NCBI GenBank assembly: GCA_048201975.1
Contig: DBFBGQ010000111.1
Location: 1 to 35,238 of the forward strand
DNA: 35,238 nt
Reading direction: 5' to 3'
DNA from: Egerieenecus sp048201975
Lineage (GTDB): Bacteria > Bacillota > Clostridia > Christensenellales > Aristaeellaceae
Each line of letters opens with the position of its first letter. Within the stretch, counting starts at the first letter, position 1. Under the pieces are notes generated by a model. That model was given only the letters and a program-made list of their open reading frames with translations. It was not told the origin of the DNA and made no database searches. Positions 29,723 to 35,238 of the stretch are shown one piece after another. Both the position numbers and the translations under genes were made by a program.

Positions 29723-29805
29723 GGCAGGGAAGCGACACCTTTTTTTGCCAAACTTGTATTTTGATAAGATTTGATGACGATTGATCTTCTCAAAGTGCAA
29801 TTTTC

Positions 29806-31641
29806 TTATGATTTTTCTGATTTGCTCTTGTCAGGCAGCCACAGGGTGATGGCTGTGCCCTGGCCTTCCATGCTTTCGATGATCATTTCACAGGCGTCGC
29901 CGCCGAACATTTTCAGCCGCCGGTAAACGTTAATCAGGCCGATCCCGCTGTGACCGACGCCGTCTTCCGGGTGGACCACCTGAGCGTTCATCTTCTGCCG
30001 GATGGCCTCCAGCCTGGCGGCGTCCATCCCCCGGCCGTTGTCGGAAACCCGCAGGCGAATGCGCCCATCCACCAGGCGGACGCCCTCCACCAGGATATGA
30101 AGCACCTTGCCATCCTGTATGCCGTGCTCGGCACAGTTTTCCAACAGGGGTTGAAGGGTAAAGCAGGGCAGCGGCGTTTCCATCAGCCCTTCCTCCAGGT
30201 ACATGTCCGAGCTGATGAGCCCGCCAAAGCGCAGGGAGAGCAGCTTCATGTAGTGCCCCACATAAGAGATTTCCGCTTGCAGCGTCCAAACCAGGCGCCA
30301 CTCGGTGAAGATTGGCCGCATGAGCTCGGCCAGCTCCACCAGCATGCTGTCCACCTTGTCCGCGCCGGACATCATGGCCATCCAGCGGATGGCGGTGATG
30401 GAGTTGAACACCATGTGCGGATTCAGCTGGGACTGGAGGTTGCGCAGCTCCAGCTCAATCCGCTGGCGCTCCATGGCCCTGGTCTGGGCCAGCAGGCGGT
30501 GTATGGACTGAATCATGCTGTTGAATTCGCCTCGCATGAGCTCGAATTCATACACGGCGTAGGCGCGGTTCATCTGGATGGACAGGTTGCCCCGGCGTAC
30601 CTGCTCCAGGGCGGCGCTCATCTCCTGGAAGGGACGGGCAAATTTCATTACCCAGCAGCCATACAGGGCCAGGGCCAGGGCCACAATGCCCAGCCCGATG
30701 CCCCAGGTCATGGTCCGCAGGCGGTGGATCTGCTGGGCGTAAATCTCAAAGGGGATGACCTTGACCAGCATCCAGCCGGTGTTTTCCAGGGGGCGGTAGA
30801 TCAGCTGATAGTTGCTGCCCGCATGGGACAGGGTTCTGCTGCTGGTTCCCTGGGAACGGTCGATCTCCGACCAGAACCAGGGCTCCGCCTTCAGCTCCTC
30901 CAGCACGGGTCCCAGCAGCTGGCGCCCGTTGGCATCCAGCAGGTAGACCTCGCCGCCCTGGGTGCTCAGGGGTTCAAAGCATTCGCTGAGCGCCTCCTCC
31001 CCAATGGAAAACAGCGTGTACAGGGGCTGAAGCTCGTCGCTGCCCAATAGGCGGTACCGGTTGCTCATCACCCCCAGGATCATCACATCCCCAGGCGTTT
31101 TTCCTGGGTTGACGGCGCTTTTCTTCGGATATTGGGTTAGCTCCTCCAGCCACCAGCCGCCAATCCAGGTGACGGAGTCCCATTGGGCAAGCTTGTCCAG
31201 CTGAATGCTCTCAAACAGCGGATGGGGGGCCTGCTCAAAGACAAAGTGCCAGTTTTCCGTGGCGCCCACCATGGTTCCGTCCCCGTGCAGGAACCATACG
31301 CCGTTCAGGTCGCTGCCATAATTCAGGGTTTCCGTAATGGAGCGCAGCATTTCCCGCAGCGCCACCACCCGCTCGGACTCCTTGTTGAAGCGCTGATAGA
31401 GATAGCCGGTTACCGCGTCATTTTTGCATAGCAGGCTGGCGCTTTTCCGGGCGTTTTGCAGCAGACGGTCCATCTTGATTTCCGACTGCTCAAAAATGCT
31501 CATGGTCTGCTGCTCGCTTTGCGCCATGAGCGCGTTCTGGTACTGGCCGATGATCAGCGTCGTGACGCACACCAGGGCCAGAAGCAGAAACAGCGCGGAG
31601 TATAGCGTCAACCGCAGGTCGAATCGCCTGAACAGTTTCAT
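29806..31641 (-). CDS. Sensor histidine kinase, YesM type
   Basis: A 611-residue membrane kinase. TM1 is at about 11-33, a large extracellular sensor (Cache-like) at 34-305, TM2 at 311-333 and HAMP at 334-386. The His_kinase domain has the phosphoacceptor His409 in QLNPHMVFNSI. The ATPase domain has LQPLLENCAEHGI, VSDNGRGMD and GHSGIGLINVYRRL. It would sense an extracellular sugar, possibly through the binding protein, and phosphorylate the YesN-type regulator. Its ATG overlaps the regulator stop (ATGA). The upstream in-frame ATG (31659) is rejected because AAGGAGC precedes 31641. Confidence 0.95.
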   Translation of the reverse strand: MKLFRRFDLRLTLYSALFLLLALVCVTTLIIGQYQNALMAQSEQQTMSIFEQSEIKMDRLLQNARKSASLLCKNDAVTGYLYQRFNKESERVVALREMLRSITETLNYGSDLNGVWFLHGDGTMVGATENWHFVFEQAPHPLFESIQLDKLAQWDSVTWIGGWWLEELTQYPKKSAVNPGKTPGDVMILGVMSNRYRLLGSDELQPLYTLFSIGEEALSECFEPLSTQGGEVYLLDANGRQLLGPVLEELKAEPWFWSEIDRSQGTSSRTLSHAGSNYQLIYRPLENTGWMLVKVIPFEIYAQQIHRLRTMTWGIGLGIVALALALYGCWVMKFARPFQEMSAALEQVRRGNLSIQMNRAYAVYEFELMRGEFNSMIQSIHRLLAQTRAMERQRIELELRNLQSQLNPHMVFNSITAIRWMAMMSGADKVDSMLVELAELMRPIFTEWRLVWTLQAEISYVGHYMKLLSLRFGGLISSDMYLEEGLMETPLPCFTLQPLLENCAEHGIQDGKVLHILVEGVRLVDGRIRLRVSDNGRGMDAARLEAIRQKMNAQVVHPEDGVGHSGIGLINVYRRLKMFGGDACEMIIESMEGQGTAITLWLPDKSKSEKS

Positions 31642-33125
31642 GGGTTGCTCCTTCTCCACTGGGCGGGGGTTTTGCCGGTGAGCTGCTTGAACTTGCGGCA
31701 GAAATAGGCCTGATCAGAAAAGCCCAGGGCGTCGGAGATCTGCTGGACGCTTTGATGGCCTTCCCGCAGAATGCGCTGCGCCGCCAGCAAACGGGTGGCG
31801 CATACAAAGTCGGAGTAGTTGACCCCCGCCTCCCGCTTGAACAGATTGGAGAGATATTGGGGGTGCAGCGATACCAGCGCAGCCGCTCGCTTGAGAGACA
31901 AATCTCCCTCGGGGTGACGAATCACGAAGGAGATCACCATGCGTATCTCCTGACGGTATACGGGCAGGCGCTCCACCGCGTAGCGGAAAAGGTATTGCAG
32001 CACGCCGTTGGGGTTGCCGACCTCCCGCAGCCCCTTTTCCAGCACCGCCCGCTGCTCCGGGGAAACGCCCGCCCGGTCCCACAGCAGGGACGCCAGCTGA
32101 TTTGCCAGGCCGGTGAACAGCGCGGCGTTTTGGGCGAAGGCATCCTCCAGCTCATAGGCGCGTACCACCGCGCCGTAGGCAAAGGCATAGTCGCGCACAT
32201 GCCACAGCGCCTCCCGAAGCTGGGCGAATTCCGCCTTCATATGCGTATCCGCCAGGCGGCCCTGGGCGTCAAACCACAAAATGGCGGGTTCCGGCATGGC
32301 GTCGCACACCGCGCGCATGCCTGCCAGGCGCTGGGGCAGCTCGGCCGTGTCCAGGGCTTCGATGGAAACGCCCAGGGTCAGCTGCAGGTTAAAGCTGTCC
32401 TGCACATATTGCCGGAAGGCCTCGCCCCGGCGAATCATTTCGTGCACCTTGGGGGAGCGGGTGAACAGCGCGATCAGGCAGTCTTCCTGCTTGAGCACCT
32501 GCAATACGTGCTGATTTTTCAGCTGCTCCAACAGCATGCCCTTCAAGGCGTTTTGCAGCTGCCAGGAAACGGCCTGGGGGCTGCGCAGATGCGCCACGCA
32601 CAGGTAGTAGTTGGGCAGCACGTCAAAGCCCTCGCGTTCCCCGCGCTCCTTCAGCTGCTTGGGGGTGAGGGCTCCGTCCAGCAGGTAGGACTCAAAGGCG
32701 GAGGATGCGCAGGCGGCGTGCTGGGGATCGTTGAGCCGGGGCCGCGGAGCGCCCAAGGCATCCCGGGCCTTGATCAATGCGCTGTGAATATCGCTGATGC
32801 TCATGGTAACCTTAACAAGATACGCCACAACGCCCAGCTCCATGGCCTCGTGCAGCAGGTCGAAGCGGTCCATGCAGGTGACCACAATCACAGCGCATTT
32901 TTCCCCGCTGGCGCGAATGTTGCGGATCAGCGTAATGCCGTCCATACCGGGCATGGATAGATCCGTGATGACGATATCGGGCTTTTTCTCCACAAAAAGC
33001 TCGTAAGCCTTTTGCCCGTCCGCCGCATCCGCCACCACCTGCATATCCAGCTTTTCCCACAGCACGGAGGCCGCCAGACCCATGCGCACAAGCATTTCGT
33101 CCTCGGCGATTAAAACCGTGTACAT
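31638..33125 (-). CDS. Response regulator, YesN type (receiver plus AraC HTH)
   Basis: A 495-residue regulator. The receiver domain (1-120) has the acidic pair Glu8-Asp9, phosphoacceptor Asp55 (DIVITDLSMPGMDG) and the conserved Lys in AYLVKV, although the Pro that usually follows is Val. A central region of about 250 residues is typical of YesN proteins. The C-terminal AraC-type double HTH runs from about 395 to 495 (DLSLKRAAALVSLHPQYLSNLFKREAGVNYSDFV; VQQISDALGFSDQAYFCRKFKQLTGKTPAQWR). It is the first gene of the operon and should activate the transport genes and possibly the divergent GH3 gene. Confidence 0.95.
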   Translation of the reverse strand: MYTVLIAEDEMLVRMGLAASVLWEKLDMQVVADAADGQKAYELFVEKKPDIVITDLSMPGMDGITLIRNIRASGEKCAVIVVTCMDRFDLLHEAMELGVVAYLVKVTMSISDIHSALIKARDALGAPRPRLNDPQHAACASSAFESYLLDGALTPKQLKERGEREGFDVLPNYYLCVAHLRSPQAVSWQLQNALKGMLLEQLKNQHVLQVLKQEDCLIALFTRSPKVHEMIRRGEAFRQYVQDSFNLQLTLGVSIEALDTAELPQRLAGMRAVCDAMPEPAILWFDAQGRLADTHMKAEFAQLREALWHVRDYAFAYGAVVRAYELEDAFAQNAALFTGLANQLASLLWDRAGVSPEQRAVLEKGLREVGNPNGVLQYLFRYAVERLPVYRQEIRMVISFVIRHPEGDLSLKRAAALVSLHPQYLSNLFKREAGVNYSDFVCATRLLAAQRILREGHQSVQQISDALGFSDQAYFCRKFKQLTGKTPAQWRRSNP

Positions 33126-33164
33126 GGTCCCTATCTCCTTGGCAGTTTTTTGCCGCTTTTTTTA

Positions 33165-33193
33165 AGTATACAACGCTTTATTTTCCGGCGCAA
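33165..33193 (-). promoter_or_regulatory. Predicted promoter of the yesN/yesM-type operon
   Basis: On the minus strand: a weak -35 TTGCGC (33193-33188), a 17-base spacer and a good -10 TATACT (33170-33165). A poor -35 with a good -10 is what an activator-dependent promoter would look like. Confidence 0.6.
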
Positions 33194-33213
33194 CTGAAAT
33201 TCGCTGCTGCGGC

Positions 33214-33243
33214 TTGACAGCTGTGCGGCCCCTGTGCTATGCT
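33214..33243 (+). promoter_or_regulatory. Predicted promoter of the GH3 gene
   Basis: A perfect TTGACA (33214-33219), an 18-base spacer and TATGCT (33238-33243). It is back to back with the regulator promoter, 20 bases between the -35 boxes. The leader to the ATG at 33382 is about 130 bases and holds a GC hairpin (CCCGG/CCGGG near 33270-33300) but no recognised riboswitch. Confidence 0.7.
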
Positions 33244-33381
33244 GTATTTGCCGATAAAACGCTCTTCTCCCGGGCGGCGCGTTGCCCTCCGGGCATTCCA
33301 TCACCCATAGCCCGCGACGTGGATTCGCTCTTCCGCAAGGATCAGCGCGTCTGTTTTCGCGCCATGAAGGAGAGATCGAGC

Positions 33382-34962
33382 ATGGAAACGTATTACCGGC
33401 AGGCGGATGAAATCCTTGCAAAAATGACCGTGGAGCAGAAAATCGGTCAAATGGTCATGGCCAGCGTGGAAGTAACGGAAATGGACGAAAAAACCCGGAT
33501 TTTCCTGCGGGAGAACCGGATTGGCAACGTAATCCTGTTTGGCAAGAACTGCGTGGACCGGGCGCAGCTGGCCAGGCTGAACCGGCAAATACAGGACGAG
33601 GTTACCGCCTATACCGGCGGAGTGCAGGCGCTGCTTTCCATCGATCAGGAGGGTGGACCGGTGACCCGCATCCGCAGGGGAGCGACGGTGTTTCCCTGCG
33701 CCGCGGCCATGGGAGCCACGGGCGACCCGGACCTGGCCTATCTGGAGGGGCGCATCATGGGCAATGAGCTGCGCGCCTTGGGCATCGCCTTTAACCTGGC
33801 GCCCGTGCTGGACACCAATGGGGCCCATAAGAAAGCGGTTCCCACACGCCGCAGCTTTGGCCCCGCCGCCCAGGACACAGCGCTGTACGGCGGCGCGTAC
33901 GCCCGCGGCTTGCGGGATGCCGGGTTGATTGATTGCGGTAAGCATTTTCCGGGCTCCGGGGACAGCACGGTGGATACGCATTTTGCCACGTCCATTGTCC
34001 ATACCCCTGCCCAGGAGGCCATGGAAAAGTCGGTGCGCCCCTTTCAGCAGGTGATGGCGGAGGGCCTGCGCGCAATCATGACCTCCCACACCTGCTACAC
34101 GGGCCTGGAGCCCCGGTGCATTCCCGCCACACTGTCCTCCACGATTTTGCAGGAGCTGGTTCGCGGTCAGCTGGGTTTCCAGGGACTGATCATCAGCGAC
34201 GGCATGCAGATGCTGGCCATCGCGGGGGTCTATGGGGCGGCGCGAGGCTGCGTCCTGGCGGCTCAGGCGGGGTGCGATCTGGTGATTGTGGGCAATGGCG
34301 GGGACAACGCGGACCCGGAGGGCGAGGACGTGCAGACTCCGTGCGTTCGGGCCCTGCGCCAGGCGGTGGAGACCGGTGAGCTCTCCATGGGGCGGGTGAA
34401 TGACGCCGCCCGCCGGATCATTGCCCACAAGCTGATGCTGGGAGATCTGTATCCCGCGGCGGATGTGGTCAAGCGGGACTGGAGAGCCCATGAGGCCTTT
34501 GCCGCTGCGCTGGCAGAGATGTCCGTAACCCTGCAGCGGGATGCGGAAGGGCTGCTGCCTTTGCCGGTGGGCGCGCTGTTTCTTTCGCGCGTTTCCCGGG
34601 CGCGTTTGGGCGTGGAGGAGGGCGACCACCTGGTGGACGGGTTTGCGCCCATGGCGGCGCGTCTGTGCCGGGGAGAGGCGGTGGAGTTTGAACACAGGCC
34701 GGATCTTTTCGCCCTCCGGGAGCGCGTGGAACGGGCGCCTGCAGTGGTTTTCGGGGTTGCAAGCCATGGGGAAATGACGGACTGCCTGGAGGATCTGCGG
34801 CGCATTCATCAGTGGAATCCACGGCTGTGCCTGGTTTGTCTGGACGTGCCCGCGGTGGCGGAGCCCGCGGGCTTTGTCCCGTGCGTCCTCACCAGCTACG
34901 ACCAGACGGCCAACGCCATCCGCGCAGTCTGCAAGGCGCTGCGGCAAGGAGCCCGTCCGTAG
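33382..34962 (+). CDS. Glycoside hydrolase family 3, NagZ-like beta-N-acetylhexosaminidase
   Basis: A 526-residue GH3 enzyme. The substrate loop IDQEGG is at 87-92. The NagZ-type dyad motif K-H-F-P-G ... D-T-H is at 187-200 (Asp198, His200; the usual PGHG is PGSG), and the nucleophile is Asp273 in SDGM (family pattern SDxM). NagZ enzymes remove terminal beta-linked GlcNAc from muropeptides or glycans. It lacks a signal peptide, so it would act in the cytoplasm, perhaps on sugars brought in by the adjacent importer. A C-terminal domain of about 130 residues follows the barrel. The ATG at 33382 is preferred because AAGGAG lies 9 bases upstream; ATG 33364 overlaps that site. Confidence 0.9.
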   Translation: METYYRQADEILAKMTVEQKIGQMVMASVEVTEMDEKTRIFLRENRIGNVILFGKNCVDRAQLARLNRQIQDEVTAYTGGVQALLSIDQEGGPVTRIRRGATVFPCAAAMGATGDPDLAYLEGRIMGNELRALGIAFNLAPVLDTNGAHKKAVPTRRSFGPAAQDTALYGGAYARGLRDAGLIDCGKHFPGSGDSTVDTHFATSIVHTPAQEAMEKSVRPFQQVMAEGLRAIMTSHTCYTGLEPRCIPATLSSTILQELVRGQLGFQGLIISDGMQMLAIAGVYGAARGCVLAAQAGCDLVIVGNGGDNADPEGEDVQTPCVRALRQAVETGELSMGRVNDAARRIIAHKLMLGDLYPAADVVKRDWRAHEAFAAALAEMSVTLQRDAEGLLPLPVGALFLSRVSRARLGVEEGDHLVDGFAPMAARLCRGEAVEFEHRPDLFALRERVERAPAVVFGVASHGEMTDCLEDLRRIHQWNPRLCLVCLDVPAVAEPAGFVPCVLTSYDQTANAIRAVCKALRQGARP

Positions 34963-35024
34963 GCACTGCTCTGCCAAAGGCGGATAAGGCGTGTATGCTG
35001 TGGGAATATCTTCTCAATGCTCGA

Positions 35025-35238
35025 AAGGCCAGGGAGAAAAATGCTCCCTGGCCTTCTCAGCGTGTCGAAAAAGTGGGAAAACCCACTTTTTCGAGGGAGC
35101 AACTTCGGCCAACCAGAGGTCGTCCGAAGTTGTAAGGAATTGATTTTGCAAGCAAAATCAACCACCCAGCAAGGCGCTGCTTTTCATTGCATGAAAAACA
35201 GCGGTCGCAAAGCGACTTGGCTTTTCAAAAGAAAAGCC
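35025..35238. repeat. Chain of seven back-to-back hairpins
   Basis: Successive inverted repeats are: 35025-35055 (12 bp, loop 7), 35065-35094 (13 bp perfect, loop AAAA), 35100-35132 (9 bp, loop 15), 35140-35161 (10 bp, 2-base centre), 35175-35203 (12 pairs and one A-C mismatch, loop TGC), 35204-35216 (5 bp) and 35217-35238 (at least 8 bp, cut by the window end). No gene is visible, and none of the stems is followed by a T-tract on the + strand. The first could end the GH3 transcript. The mismatch is a G-U pair on the minus strand. This is a composite intergenic repeat or structured RNA of unknown role. Confidence 0.85.
35187..35238. repeat. 52-bp exact direct repeat, right copy
   Basis: Identical to bases 1-52. 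Here it is the right part of the seven-hairpin chain: half of the fifth hairpin, the sixth, and most of the seventh. The sequence left of it (35025-35186) has no counterpart visible in the window. Confidence 0.95.

Noticed and set aside
33170..33184. cre-like sequence in the spacer of the regulator promoter (minus strand ATAAAGCGTTGTAT)
   Set aside because: Three positions disagree with the consensus, including the outer TG, and the dyad is poor.
1..35238. Circular 35-kb plasmid or phage suggested by identical ends
   Set aside because: The content is chromosomal housekeeping (division cluster, amino-acid and CoA synthesis) with no replication, partition, integrase or phage genes. An interspersed repeat at a contig break explains the ends better.

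Overview
The window looks like chromosome from a GC-rich (about 60 % by eye) low-G+C-lineage Firmicute, most likely an uncultured gut-type clostridium (Christensenellales or Oscillospirales are my best guesses). The clues are a complete ylm/sepF/divIVA division cluster next to a SigB/F/G-type sigma gene, strong AGGAGG ribosome sites, a YesMN/LplABC-type sugar uptake locus, CoaX rather than CoaA, and secreted proteins with Cys/His and Pro-Thr-Ala-Glu repeats. No rRNA, tRNA, phage, transposase or CRISPR was seen. The taxonomic call is inference.

Layout. 1-264: a chain of hairpins and a terminator, then the recD2 promoter. 265-3850: RecD2-like helicase, ComF-like phosphoribosyltransferase, GNAT acetyltransferase. 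3973-5289: aspartokinase with its own promoter and terminator. 5387-11976: one long + strand run: TSUP transporter, anti-sigma-like protein, sigma factor, HlyD-like membrane protein, YggS, an unusually long SepF, YggT, YlmH and DivIVA, ending in a terminator. 12179-13846: kduI-kduD behind a cre-like operator. 14114-19251: three secreted proteins of unknown role. 19314-20573 (-) and 20789-21532 (+): a thioredoxin/thioredoxin-reductase fusion divergent from a flavodoxin-ferredoxin protein. 21682-24400 (-): an operon of an ECF S component, pantothenate kinase and homoserine dehydrogenase. 24690-25909 (+): a coiled-coil protein coupled to a signal peptidase I homologue that lacks both catalytic residues. 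25982-33125 (-): two permeases, a solute-binding protein, a YesM-type kinase and a YesN-type regulator. 33382-34962 (+): a GH3/NagZ-like hydrolase, divergent from the regulator. 34963-35238: a second hairpin chain, whose last 52 bases repeat the first 52 bases of the window exactly.

How the genes fit together. Aspartokinase and homoserine dehydrogenase feed Thr/Met synthesis from two loci. The ECF protein and CoaX would import and phosphorylate pantothenate. The YesMN-LplABC-GH3 block and kduID suggest use of plant or host polysaccharide breakdown products, including unsaturated uronates. The sigma/anti-sigma pair sits where B. subtilis has sigG, directly upstream of the septum and cell-pole genes.

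The most unusual items are the hairpin chains and terminal repeat, the SepF with FUS-like low-complexity arms, the predicted dead signal peptidase, the anti-sigma protein lacking its ATP-site motifs, and the secreted protein with four ~73-residue Cys/His repeats.
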